DNA from: Phaeobacter sp. CECT 5382
Lineage (GTDB): Bacteria; Pseudomonadota; Alphaproteobacteria; Rhodobacterales; Rhodobacteraceae
DNA: 64,000 nt
Reading direction: 5' to 3'
Assembly: GCF_001457775.1 (NCBI RefSeq)
Contig: NZ_CYSG01000013.1
Location: 38,616-102,615 of the forward strand
Numbering within the stretch: position 1 is the first letter of the stretch; every line of letters starts with the position of its first letter. The translations under genes and the position numbers were made by a program. This document shows positions 25,054 through 33,184 of this stretch, piece by piece. The notes beneath the pieces were generated by a model. It was not told the origin of the DNA. It saw only the letters and a program-made list of their open reading frames with translations, and did not search any database.

Positions 25054-25905
25054 TTAAAAGTCCAACCCCAGATCCAGCGTCTGCGCCGAATGGGTCAGGG
25101 CCCCGGATGAGATGTAGTCCACTCCAGTGGCTGCGACCTCGGCGATGCGCTCCAGTTTCATATTGCCGGAAGCTTCTGTCACCAGTTTGCCTCGGGCCAT
25201 TTCGACAGCGCGGGCCAGATCCGGGGTGCTCATATTGTCCAGCAGAACGACATCGGCGCCACCGGTTGCAAGCACCTCTTCGAGCTGCGCCAGGGTGTCG
25301 ACTTCAATTTCCACTTTCATCATGTGGCTGACGCTGGCGCTGGCGGCAGTCAGCACCTGAGTGATACCCCCGGCGGCGGCGATGTGGTTGTCCTTGATCA
25401 GGATCGCATCCGACAGACCAAAGCGGTGGTTCGACCCGCCGCCGTGGATCACTGCCTGCTTTTCGACCATGCGCAGCCCTGGCGTGGTTTTGCGGGTGCA
25501 GGTGATACGGGTATGCGTGCCCTTGGCCTCGGCGACAAACCCGGCGGTGAGGCTGGCAATGCCAGACAGGCGTCCGGCAAAGTTCAGCGCCACCCGTTCG
25601 CCCGACAGGATCGCCGCGGCAGAGCCCTCAATGGTCATCAGGGTGTCGCCGGGCGCGCAGGCTGTGCCATCCGCGCGCGCGATGTTCAACTCCAGCGTGG
25701 GGTCTACCAAATGAAAGGCGATACGGGCGATCTGCATACCTGACACGACACCTGCGTCACGGGCGTTCAGGCGGGCCTTGTAGCGCGCCGAGGCCGGGAT
25801 CACCGCGCGGGTGGTGATATCACCGTTCTGGCCGAGGTCCTCATGCAGGGCGGCGCGTACCAGCGGTTCCAGCAACAGATCGGGGAGCGGAGCAGAGAGG
25901 ATCAT
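25054..25905 (-). CDS. nadC: nicotinate-nucleotide pyrophosphorylase (carboxylating)
   Basis: This enzyme joins quinolinate and PRPP to give nicotinate mononucleotide with loss of CO2. With the ATG at 25905 it has 283 residues; an AAGGAAA sequence precedes it, while an in-frame TTG at 25920 overlaps nadB. Motifs seen: HEDLGQNGDITT near the start, NFAGRLSGIAS near 100, TRKTTPGLRMVEKQAV with substrate-binding Arg and Lys near 134-150, HGGGSNHR near 152, and EIEVDTL then VLLDNMS. It is the last gene of nadABC. Confidence 0.95.
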   Translation of the reverse strand: MILSAPLPDLLLEPLVRAALHEDLGQNGDITTRAVIPASARYKARLNARDAGVVSGMQIARIAFHLVDPTLELNIARADGTACAPGDTLMTIEGSAAAILSGERVALNFAGRLSGIASLTAGFVAEAKGTHTRITCTRKTTPGLRMVEKQAVIHGGGSNHRFGLSDAILIKDNHIAAAGGITQVLTAASASVSHMMKVEIEVDTLAQLEEVLATGGADVVLLDNMSTPDLARAVEMARGKLVTEASGNMKLERIAEVAATGVDYISSGALTHSAQTLDLGLDF

Positions 25906-25916
25906 GCGGTTTCCTT

Positions 25917-27488
25917 TCAAAGGCTGCGGGTGACCCGGTCGCGGATCGCGCGGGCCTCGGTGAGGGTCATATGGCTGCGCTGGGCGAGATCGGGGTCGGC
26001 CTGCGGATAATCATCGCGGTAATGCCCGCCCCGGCTTTCGCGACGCTGCAATGCGCAGGCGGCAATCAGGGTTGCAGTGGCGCACATGTTGAGAAAGGCT
26101 TCATCATTGGGTTGCGCAGCCTCTAGTTCAGACAGGGCAAGCAGCGCCTGTTTCAAACCAGCCTCGTCCCTGCGCATGCCTACATGGGTGGTCATGCACT
26201 GGCGCAGGTCTTGCACGGCTGTGCTGTCCATTTCCTGCCCGCCTGCGGCAAAGTCGGGGTGCAGCTCGGGTGCAGCTCCTTGCGCTGGGGGTGTCAGAGT
26301 GGCGGCAATATCGGCGGCAGCGCGGCGGGCATAGACAAGCGCCTCCAACAGGCCGTTGGAGGCCAGCCTATTGGCACCATGCAGCCCGGTCGAAGCGGCC
26401 TCGCCACTGACCCAAAGACGGTTCAGACTGGCGCGCCCCTGCAGATCCGTTTCGATGCCACCCATGTGGTAATGGGCGGCGACGGCCACGGGAATGGCGT
26501 CCTTTACCGGGTCAATACCGGCACGTGCGCAGGTCTCAGCCAGGGCAGGAAAACGTGTCAGGACGTCTGCCCCCAAGGCTTCGCGGGTGTCCAACATAGG
26601 ACGTCGACCGGTCTGGGTTTCGGCAAAGATAGCACGGGCGACGATATCGCGTGGGGCCAGTTCTGCATCCGGGTGCTGGTCCACCATGAAGCGGATGCCA
26701 TCGGCATTGATGAGCGTCGCCCCTTCGCCGCGCAGCGCTTCGGTTGCCAGGGGGGCGGGGTCTTCGCCGCAATCCACTGCCGTAGGATGGAACTGGACGA
26801 ATTCGGCATCAGCAATTCGCGCCCCTGCACGGGCGGCAAAGCCGATCACCTGCCCGCGGATACGTGGCGGATTGGTGGTATGGGCAAACAGCCCACCAGA
26901 GCCACCACCGGCCAGCAGCACACCGGGGCAAGAGATCAGCACGGGGGCCGATGGGCGGTCTGCGCGTCGGATCCAGACGCCACACACGGCATTGCCGGAG
27001 GTCTCCAGCCGCAGGGCTTCGGTGTTTTCAAGCACCTGGATTGAATCTGTGGCGCGCACCTGTTCGATCAGGGTTTCCATGATCTGCTGGCCGGCCTGAT
27101 CGCCCTTTACCCGCACCACGCGGGCCGCAGAGTGTGCGGCTTCGCGGCTCATGACGTAGTTGCCTTCGGCGTCACGATCAAAGGGGGCGCCCAGAGCCGT
27201 CAGGTCGAGGATATGGCTGCGGGCCATGCGGGTGACCATTTCGGCCACCTCTGCGTCGACCGTGCCGGCACCTGCGCTTTCGGTGTCGTTGGCATGGGCT
27301 TGGGCACTGTCGGTCTTTGCCATGGCCGCCGCGACACCGCCCTGCGCCCAAGCCGAACTGGCCCCAAGGCCCAGCGGTTCGGGAGAGATCATCAGAACCG
27401 GGTAGGGTGCCAGTTCCAGTGCGGCGTAAAGTGCCGCGAGACCAGCACCGACAATCACGATGCGATCTGTTGAAAGGGGGGTGCTCAT
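25917..27488 (-). CDS. nadB: L-aspartate oxidase
   Basis: This 523-residue FAD enzyme oxidises L-aspartate to iminoaspartate, the first step of NAD synthesis from aspartate. The dinucleotide motif IVGAGLAALYAALEL lies at the N-terminus, SAWAQGGVAAAM near 45-56, LLAGGGSGGLFAHTTNP near 190-206 and SGEAASTGLHGANRLASNGLLEAL near 362-385, all as in NadB and related succinate dehydrogenase flavoproteins. It lies between nadA (48 bases) and nadC. Confidence 0.95.
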   Translation of the reverse strand: MSTPLSTDRIVIVGAGLAALYAALELAPYPVLMISPEPLGLGASSAWAQGGVAAAMAKTDSAQAHANDTESAGAGTVDAEVAEMVTRMARSHILDLTALGAPFDRDAEGNYVMSREAAHSAARVVRVKGDQAGQQIMETLIEQVRATDSIQVLENTEALRLETSGNAVCGVWIRRADRPSAPVLISCPGVLLAGGGSGGLFAHTTNPPRIRGQVIGFAARAGARIADAEFVQFHPTAVDCGEDPAPLATEALRGEGATLINADGIRFMVDQHPDAELAPRDIVARAIFAETQTGRRPMLDTREALGADVLTRFPALAETCARAGIDPVKDAIPVAVAAHYHMGGIETDLQGRASLNRLWVSGEAASTGLHGANRLASNGLLEALVYARRAAADIAATLTPPAQGAAPELHPDFAAGGQEMDSTAVQDLRQCMTTHVGMRRDEAGLKQALLALSELEAAQPNDEAFLNMCATATLIAACALQRRESRGGHYRDDYPQADPDLAQRSHMTLTEARAIRDRVTRSL

Positions 27489-27536
27489 GCAGGCAACCTC
27501 GCATCGGGTATCATCAAAGTGCCTGCAATCACGCGA

Positions 27537-28589
27537 TCAGATACCCAGTTTCTGCGACATATCGATCATCCGTTGCACGGCACGGCGTGCGCCTTCTGCC
27601 ACTGTGGGATCCACCTCGACCGGTTCCGACATAGTATGCAGCGACCAGAGGATTTTCTCCAGGGTAATCATCTTCATGTAGGGACACATGTTGCAGGGGC
27701 CGACAAAATCGACCTCGGGCAGGCTGTCAGCAATATTTGACGCCATCGAACACTCGGTGATCAGCAGCGCCTTTTCCGGCTTTTCGTCGGTGACGTATTT
27801 GATGATGCCACTGGTGGAGCCAGAGAAATCCGCCTCGGCCACCACGTCTGGCGGGCATTCGGGATGGGCAATCAGGCGGGTGCCGGGGTTCCATTCGCGG
27901 AATTCACGCAGATCCTTGGCGCTATATTGCTCGTGCACAATACAGGACCCTTCCCACCAGACAACGTTCTTATGCGGCACGTCTTTGGCCACGTTCTGCG
28001 CCAGATACTGGTCGGGCGTCATGATCACAGTGTCGCTTTCCATCGCACCCACGATCTGCGCCGCGTTCGACGATGTGCAGCAGATATCCGAGGCGGCTTT
28101 GACCTCGGCGGTGGTGTTCACATAGGTGACAACCGGCGCGCCGGGGTAGCGTTTGCGCATCTCGGCGATGCCCTCGGCGGTGATGGATTCCGCCAGCGAG
28201 CAACCTGCCTCCATGTCGGGGATCAGCACGGTCTTTTCCGGGCTCAGGATTTTGGAGGTTTCGGCCATGAAGTGCACACCGCATTGCACGATGACATCGG
28301 CCTCGACGCGGGTGGCTTCGATCGCCAGTTGCAGGCTGTCACCCACGACATCTGCGACGCCGTGGTAGATTTCCGGCGTCATGTAGTTATGCGCCAGGAT
28401 CACTGCGTTGCGCTCTTTCTTGAGCTGCTGGATCGCCGAGACATAGGGCGCATGCATTGCCCAATCCATCGGCGAGACGACGCGGGCCATGCTTCCATAG
28501 GTCTCGGACATGTCCTGCGCCAGCGCCGGATTGGGCGCCAGGTCGTAGTGAGCGGCGAGCTGATCGCGCATTGTCTGCAGATCGAACAT
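27537..28589 (-). CDS. nadA: quinolinate synthase
   Basis: This 350-residue iron-sulfur enzyme condenses iminoaspartate with dihydroxyacetone phosphate to quinolinate. The likely 4Fe-4S ligands are Cys103 (QCGVHFMAE), Cys216 (WEGSCIVHE) and Cys302 (GPCNMCPYM). AHNYMTPEIYHGVADVVGDSL near 66-85 is typical. It heads nadABC on the minus strand. An inverted repeat covers the leader just before the ribosome binding site. Confidence 0.96.
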   Translation of the reverse strand: MFDLQTMRDQLAAHYDLAPNPALAQDMSETYGSMARVVSPMDWAMHAPYVSAIQQLKKERNAVILAHNYMTPEIYHGVADVVGDSLQLAIEATRVEADVIVQCGVHFMAETSKILSPEKTVLIPDMEAGCSLAESITAEGIAEMRKRYPGAPVVTYVNTTAEVKAASDICCTSSNAAQIVGAMESDTVIMTPDQYLAQNVAKDVPHKNVVWWEGSCIVHEQYSAKDLREFREWNPGTRLIAHPECPPDVVAEADFSGSTSGIIKYVTDEKPEKALLITECSMASNIADSLPEVDFVGPCNMCPYMKMITLEKILWSLHTMSEPVEVDPTVAEGARRAVQRMIDMSQKLGI

Positions 28590-28599
28590 GGCTAATCCT

Positions 28600-28626
28600 C
28601 AAAGTTGTTTGCAGGATGAAACTTTG
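28600..28626 (-). promoter_or_regulatory. inverted repeat in the nadA leader
   Basis: CAAAGTT (28600-28606) and AACTTTG (28620-28626) are perfect inverted arms 13 bases apart, directly upstream of the AGGA ribosome binding site of nadA. It may be an operator (alphaproteobacterial nad operons are often under NadQ or NrtR) or a leader hairpin. I could not match it to a remembered consensus. Confidence 0.4.
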
Positions 28627-29017
28627 GGAGCGGCTTGTCTCATGTTCAATAGGTGCACGCAAGAGAGGCAGGAGGATTTGCACACTGGCTGCGATGATTT
28701 GGCGGCGAATGGTCGCGCAAAACGGGGTGAATGGGCGCATTTTGGCGGCAAAAGGAAACTGAAATTCGAAAAAAAGTCGCATTCGGCAGGTGGGACGTCC
28801 GATTTGCCGTGCTGCAAATGCAATTGGAAAGCTAAAACCGGGTGCCGGTTTTGACCCTGTTTGTTCCATGGGCTTTGCTGCCTGTAGACAAATTGTCCGA
28901 ATTCCCGAAGTGGCGAAAATTAGTTCTGTTGTTAAGGACAAAGCTGTGATTTTGAACTGGGCATTGATCGGATGATGAGCCCTTAACTCTTATCTTTTGA
29001 GGAGAAAAACGCGCAAG
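28627..29017. other. non-coding region between divergent nadA and tupB
   Basis: No gene is seen in these roughly 390 bases. The region must hold promoters for both directions. A notable palindrome lies at 28834-28852. I looked for a molybdenum- or tungsten-cofactor riboswitch and could not recognise one. Confidence 0.5.
28834..28852. promoter_or_regulatory. palindrome AAAACCGG-GTG-CCGGTTTT upstream of tupBCA
   Basis: Two perfect 8-base arms with a 3-base centre form a 19-base dyad, 166 bases before the tupB start. The size and symmetry suit a dimeric regulator. The regulated gene could be tup or nad; a tungstate-responsive regulator is a guess. Confidence 0.45.
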
Positions 29018-29722
29018 ATGGCGGATCTGTTGGACGGCATGCTTCGGGCTTTCTGGCTCGTGGTGACCTTGGATAGCGACCTGGTGGAAATCACCCTGCG
29101 TTCGCTTAGGGTCACTTTGACCGCACTGGCAATCGCGGCGGCGATTGCTCTGCCGCTGGCTGCAATGCTGTCGGTGCGCCGGTTTCGCATGCGCCGTGTT
29201 ACCATTGCGGTGCTGAATGCGTTGATGGGGCTGCCGCCGGTGGTGGTCGGGCTGATCGTCTATGTTTTTCTGTCGCGGTCCGGGCCGCTGGGGGTGATGG
29301 GGTTGCTGTTCACACCAACGGCGATGATCATCGCACAGGTGATCATCATCGTGCCGCTGGTGGCCTCGATCGCGCATCAGTCGCTGCGTGAACTCTGGAG
29401 CGACTACCATGATCTGCTGATCTCGATGAACGCGACGCAGGTGCAGCGGGTGAAAGCCCTCCTGTGGGATGGTCGCCGGGCCCTGCTGACCGCGGCGCTG
29501 GCCGGATTTGGCCGCGCCATTGGCGAGGTCGGCGCCATCATGGTGGTGGGTGGCAACATTGATCATGCGACGCGGGTGCTGACCACGGCGATCGCGCTCG
29601 AGACCGGCAAAGGCGACTTTGCCATGGCGCTGGGCCTTGGATTCGTGCTGATCGCCATGGCGATTGCGGTCAATCTGGCGATCCACTGGCTGGGCCACAC
29701 CGAAAGCGAGGGGCGCTGGTGA
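29018..29722 (+). CDS. tupB: tungstate ABC transporter permease
   Basis: With the ATG at 29018 the protein has 234 residues and about five helices. The permease loop for ATPase contact is clear: AALAGFGRAIGEVGAIMVVGGNIDHATRVLTTAI near 164-197, as in TupB/ModB-type permeases. GAGGAG lies about 13 bases upstream, a little far; an in-frame TTG at 28997 is the alternative. Its stop overlaps the start of tupC. Confidence 0.9.
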   Translation: MADLLDGMLRAFWLVVTLDSDLVEITLRSLRVTLTALAIAAAIALPLAAMLSVRRFRMRRVTIAVLNALMGLPPVVVGLIVYVFLSRSGPLGVMGLLFTPTAMIIAQVIIIVPLVASIAHQSLRELWSDYHDLLISMNATQVQRVKALLWDGRRALLTAALAGFGRAIGEVGAIMVVGGNIDHATRVLTTAIALETGKGDFAMALGLGFVLIAMAIAVNLAIHWLGHTESEGRW

Positions 29723-30438
29723 TGGAGGTGCAGATGTTCCCGCTGGTGGCGCAACAGGCGCTGGTCCGCCGTCGCGGCAAGGTGCTGGTCGGTCCGGTGG
29801 ATCTGACCCTTGCAGGCGAAGGTACGACAATCGTTATCGGCCCCAATGGGGCAGGCAAGACCACCCTGTTGAAGATGCTGCACGGGATCGTGCGGATGAA
29901 CGGTGGGACATTGGACTGGGCCTGTCCCAAGGCAGAGGCACAGCGGCGTCAAGCCTTTGTGTTTCAGGCACCTGTGATGATGCGCAGGTCCGTTGTCGAC
30001 AATATCGCATATCCTCTGCAGCTGATCGGCACGCCGCGCAAGGAGGCCCGTGCGCGGGCCGCTGAGTGGGCTACGCGGATCAATCTGGGCGACGCGCTGG
30101 ACCGTCAGGCGACCCTGTTGTCTGGCGGCGAACGGCAGAAACTGGCGCTGGCCCGTGCCCTGATCCGCGAGCCGGATGTGCTGTTTCTGGATGAACCCTG
30201 TGCATCGCTGGACGGGCGTGCCACCCGCGAGATCGAAGAGATCCTGCAATGTGCTGCCGCCGAAGGTACGCGGCTGATCATGTCGACCCACAACATGGGG
30301 CAGGCGCAGCGATTGGCGGACGAAGTGATTTTTGTGTTGCAGGGGCGTGTTCATGAGTTTTCCAAGGCCCATAATTTCTTTGCCGGACCTGAAACCAACC
30401 AGGGCCGTGCATTCCTGAGAGGAGATATTGTCGAATGA
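29722..30438 (+). CDS. tupC: tungstate ABC transporter ATP-binding protein
   Basis: About 238 residues from ATG 29722 (a GTG at 29719 is equally possible). Walker A GPNGAGKTT lies near residue 39, the signature LSGGERQKLALARAL near 132, Walker B VLFLDEPCASLD near 152, and STHNMGQA holds the switch His. It powers import through TupB. It overlaps the tupB stop and the tupA start, so the three are translated together. Confidence 0.9.
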   Translation: MEVQMFPLVAQQALVRRRGKVLVGPVDLTLAGEGTTIVIGPNGAGKTTLLKMLHGIVRMNGGTLDWACPKAEAQRRQAFVFQAPVMMRRSVVDNIAYPLQLIGTPRKEARARAAEWATRINLGDALDRQATLLSGGERQKLALARALIREPDVLFLDEPCASLDGRATREIEEILQCAAAEGTRLIMSTHNMGQAQRLADEVIFVLQGRVHEFSKAHNFFAGPETNQGRAFLRGDIVE

Positions 30439-31238
30439 AACACCTGCTATTGGGCGCGCTTGCGTCGCTGACCCTGACAACGGCAGCCTTTGCCGAAGAG
30501 ATGAAGATGGCCGTTACCACCTCGTTCCACAATTCGGGGCTGGCGGAAATTCTGCTGCCCGAAATCAAGGCCGATCTGGATCTTGATGTGCAACTCTTGG
30601 TGGTCGGCACCGGCCAGGCCATCCGGTTGGGAGAGGCGGGCGATGTCGACGCCATTCTGGTGCATTCCAAACGGGCGGAGGAAAAGTTCCTTGCCGGTGG
30701 CAATGGCACCCACCGTCGTGAAATCATGTACAACGATTTTGTCTTTATCGGCCCGAAATCTGATACAGCTGGGGTGCAGGATGCAACTACAGCAGCCGAT
30801 GCTCTGCAAAAGGTTGCAGCCGCAGCCGTGCCCTTTGTTAGCCGCGGCGATGATAGTGGCACCCACAAGAAAGAGCTGAGCCTGTGGCAGGCTGCTGATC
30901 TGGACCCCACCGGTTTTGACGGCTGGTACCGGGCGGTTGGCGCTGGCATGGGGGCCGCGCTCAATACCGCTTCGGGTATGGACGCCTATATCATGGCGGA
31001 TCGCGCCAGCTGGCTGAACTTTGGTAACAAGGGTGATCTGGCGTTGCTGTTCTCCGGCGACCCCGTGCTGTTCAACCAATATGCCTATCTGCCGGTGAGC
31101 CCGGAAAAGCATCCGCATGCCAAGAATGATCTGGCCATGAAACTGGAGGCTTGGCTGGTTTCGGACAAGGCAAAATCTCTGATCAATGCCTATAAGATCA
31201 ACGGTGAAACTCTGTTTGTATTCAACGCCAAGAAGTAA
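30435..31238 (+). CDS. tupA: periplasmic tungstate-binding protein
   Basis: This 267-residue protein has a signal peptide (cleavage near residue 20, AFA-EE) and the TupA pattern: AVTTSFHNSGLAEILLPE, VVGTGQAIRLGEAGDVDAILVHS, REIMYNDFVFIGPKSD and SRGDDSGTHKKEL. The TTS motif near the start of the mature protein and the SGTH segment bind the oxyanion. TupA prefers tungstate over molybdate; preference here is inferred from the family. A terminator follows. Confidence 0.9.
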   Translation: MKHLLLGALASLTLTTAAFAEEMKMAVTTSFHNSGLAEILLPEIKADLDLDVQLLVVGTGQAIRLGEAGDVDAILVHSKRAEEKFLAGGNGTHRREIMYNDFVFIGPKSDTAGVQDATTAADALQKVAAAAVPFVSRGDDSGTHKKELSLWQAADLDPTGFDGWYRAVGAGMGAALNTASGMDAYIMADRASWLNFGNKGDLALLFSGDPVLFNQYAYLPVSPEKHPHAKNDLAMKLEAWLVSDKAKSLINAYKINGETLFVFNAKK

Positions 31239-31260
31239 GTTTTCTGGTGAGAAATCGATG

Positions 31261-31294
31261 AGGCCTCTGCCATTTGGCGGGGGCCTTTGTTGTT
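31261..31294 (+). terminator. terminator of tupBCA
   Basis: AGGCCTCTGCC (31261-31271) pairs with GGCGGGGGCCT (31276-31286) over 11 bases, including two G-T pairs, around an ATTT loop; TTGTTGTT follows. Confidence 0.75.
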
Positions 31295-31547
31295 CCGGAC
31301 GTGGCCCTTGTGACACGATTGGGCGAAACCGGTGCAGCAGCGCTTGATTGCACCCAAGGCCCGACCTAACTGGACACTAACTTGAGACGTTGAAGCTCAA
31401 GCGATGGAGATTTTATGTCAGAGCCCCGGGCCCGCGCCCGTTCCTGATCGCGAATAGCTGATCGGGAACACCAGAAACCACAGGAACACTCAAAGCGTGA
31501 CGCTGAGTGGACCTTTTTCTGTGCTCTCATGAAATCGAGACAAGACG
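31295..31547. other. non-coding stretch with a possible insertion-sequence end remnant
   Basis: No full gene is seen. Around 31371-31417 the text CTGGACACTAACTTGAGACG, followed by a short inverted repeat (CTTGAG 31381-31386, CTCAAG 31396-31401), GGAG and an ATG, resembles the left end and orfA start of IS3-family elements as I remember them; that frame stops after ten codons. An imperfect 10-base inverted repeat (31440-31449 with 31460-31469) follows. The match is from memory only. Confidence 0.3.
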
Positions 31548-31805
31548 TTGAATATATCAAAACACGAACAGCGTGTTCTGCATGAACTCGCGCTGGGCGG
31601 AGAGATCCGCCATCTGCGTGGCTCCAATGGTAAAATCCAGAAAATCACCTGCTTTACGCGTGACGGCCATGTTCTGGCAACCTGCACGCTCGAGGTTTTC
31701 TTTCGCTTGAAAAAACGGCGCTTTGTGCGGTCACAAAACGGCCAACCCTACCGCGCCTCGCGGCTTGGTGTGGCGTCAGTGCGCGCGCAACTCAATCAAA
31801 GGTGA
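31548..31805 (+). CDS. YjhX family protein (UPF0386)
   Basis: This 85-residue protein matches E. coli YjhX closely along its length: MNISKHEQRVLHELALGG at the start, CFTRDGHVLATCTLEVFFRLKKRRFV in the middle and SQNGQPYRASRLGVASVRAQL at the end. The family is often labelled a putative toxin, but its function is not settled. Its stop overlaps the open frame of the following GNAT acetyltransferase, which suggests a two-gene unit. The fold is probably a small winged-helix-like domain. Confidence 0.88.
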   Translation: MNISKHEQRVLHELALGGEIRHLRGSNGKIQKITCFTRDGHVLATCTLEVFFRLKKRRFVRSQNGQPYRASRLGVASVRAQLNQR

Positions 31806-31819
31806 CAAGGAAAATGACA

Positions 31820-32266
31820 ATGAATGACACGACATCATTGATCCGCGCCTACCAACCAGAGGACATTGAACCGGTGATGGCCGTCTGGGCTGCCGCCAAT
31901 GCCCTGGCGCATCCGTTTTTGGAAACTGTCTTTGTTGTGGAGGTTGAGCGGTCGATCCGGGAGGATTTTCTGCCAATCTCTGAAACCTATGTGCTGGAGG
32001 ACAAAGATCAGGTGATTGGCTTTATAGCGCTCATCGGTAATCAGATCGGTGGATTGTTCCTCGATCCGGCCTGTCATCGACGGGGGTATGGCCGCGCCTT
32101 GGTGGATCATGCTGTTACTCTCAAAGGCCCGCTCAAGGTTGAGGTCTTTCGAGAAAATGCGATTGGGCGCCCTTTCTATGAAGGCTGCGGGTTTGAGCGC
32201 ATTGAGGATGAGTTTCACGCCCCATCGGGGCAGATGAATCGCAAGATGGCAATGCCCGGCGCGTAG
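31820..32266 (+). CDS. GNAT family N-acetyltransferase
   Basis: About 148 residues from ATG 31820, chosen because AAGG lies 9 bases before it; ATG 31814 is possible. The acetyl-CoA motif is GLFLDPACHRRGYGRALVDHA (about 75-95), with the later FYEGCGFERIEDEF segment near the end, both standard in GNAT enzymes of the YjaB type. The substrate is unknown. The gene directly follows the YjhX-like gene. Confidence 0.85.
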   Translation: MNDTTSLIRAYQPEDIEPVMAVWAAANALAHPFLETVFVVEVERSIREDFLPISETYVLEDKDQVIGFIALIGNQIGGLFLDPACHRRGYGRALVDHAVTLKGPLKVEVFRENAIGRPFYEGCGFERIEDEFHAPSGQMNRKMAMPGA

Positions 32267-32279
32267 GCTTTTGACACGG

Positions 32280-32305
32280 GGCCGCCCCGCAATCGTGGGG
32301 CGGTC
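32280..32305. terminator. bidirectional hairpin between GNAT gene and phnF
   Basis: GGCCGCCCC (32280-32288) pairs with GGGGCGGTC (32297-32305), eight Watson-Crick pairs and one G-T, with an 8-base loop. It sits between two convergent genes; the T-run is weak. Confidence 0.6.
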
Positions 32306-32327
32306 TCAATTCTTCGGCCGGGTGTGG

Positions 32328-33077
32328 TTAGGCGTCCTGCCCATCAATGGTCAGGGTCACACGGTCGCCGGCAAACCATGTGCGTCCGAACTCGACCGGG
32401 CGCCCGTCGGGATCAATGTTGACGCCGGTGGTGCGCAGGATTGGAGCCCCTTCGCTGACCCGCAGATGCAGCGCCTGGGTGGCCGTTGCCAGTTTGGCAG
32501 TGATGCGGGTTTCCAGCCGGGTATAGTCCGCAACTCCGCAGGCCTTGAGCGCGGCCGTCACCGACTGCATCTCTTGTAGGAAGGTTAGCATCTCGGGCAG
32601 GGGGATCGCGGGAAAGACGCTTTGAAACAGCGCGATAGGTTGATCATCCGCGAGCGACAACCCGTCGTAGACATGCACCATTGCGCCGGGTTCCAACTGC
32701 AGAGCGGCGGCCTCGGTGCTGTCGGCCGCGCGGGTTTCCAGGGCCAGAATGCGCTTGGCTGGGGTCTGGCCGCCGCGAGTGATATTCTGGTGAAACCGCA
32801 CCCGTTTGCCGATCGGATAGTCGGTGGGGGCAGCGGCCACAAAGACGCCGGATCCACGCCGGGCATGTACCAACCCCTGATCCGCCATCTCTGACAGGGC
32901 TCGCCGCACCGTGTGGCGATTAACCCCGAACCGTGCCGCCAACTGGGTTTCCGGTGGCAGTTTGTCACCGGTGCCATAGCGCCCCTGCGCAATGTCATCG
33001 GTCAGCGAAATGGCAATGGATTTCCACACAGCTGTACGGGGTGCGCGCGGCGAAGCCGGGGCTGGGTCTTGGGGCAT
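32328..33077 (-). CDS. phnF: phosphonate operon GntR/HutC-family repressor
   Basis: This 249-residue regulator has an N-terminal winged HTH (about 15-80: AISLTDDIAQGRYGTGDKLPPETQLAARFGVNRHTVRRALSEMA, read as DKLPPETQLAARFGVNRHTV in its core) and a C-terminal UTRA ligand domain. The HutC subtype and its place divergent from phnG identify PhnF, which in other bacteria represses phosphonate genes. A dyad with TTGTCTA/TAGACAA arms over the phnG promoter is its likely site. Confidence 0.9.
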   Translation of the reverse strand: MPQDPAPASPRAPRTAVWKSIAISLTDDIAQGRYGTGDKLPPETQLAARFGVNRHTVRRALSEMADQGLVHARRGSGVFVAAAPTDYPIGKRVRFHQNITRGGQTPAKRILALETRAADSTEAAALQLEPGAMVHVYDGLSLADDQPIALFQSVFPAIPLPEMLTFLQEMQSVTAALKACGVADYTRLETRITAKLATATQALHLRVSEGAPILRTTGVNIDPDGRPVEFGRTWFAGDRVTLTIDGQDA

Positions 33078-33103
33078 GTCATGAAACTTTCACAAGGTTT
33101 CGA

Positions 33104-33162
33104 TTGCGCATCAGGACAAGAGTCCGATAATATTTGTCTAGTTGTATAGATGATGTAGACAA
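33104..33162 (+). promoter_or_regulatory. phnG promoter with likely PhnF operator
   Basis: TTGCGC (33104-33109) and TAATAT (33128-33133), 18 bases apart, form a promoter. Directly after the -10 lies TTGTCTA (33134-33140) with an inverted TAGACAA (33156-33162), and an inner TATAGA at 33145-33150. A repressor bound there would block transcription of phnGHIJKLN. Confidence 0.7.
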
Positions 33163-33184
33163 CCCGGCCAAGAGGCTTTGACAG

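Noticed and set aside
26184..27044. A 286-codon plus-strand frame opposite nadB
   Set aside because: Shadow of nadB; no motifs, no operon partner.
28627..29017. Possible molybdenum- or tungsten-cofactor riboswitch before tupBCA
   Set aside because: The conserved core pattern could not be recognised; only a short dyad is present, which fits a protein site better.
31415..31447. Ten-codon frame MSEPRARARS after the IS-like end
   Set aside because: It stops at once and has no counterpart; at most it is a fragment of a transposase start.
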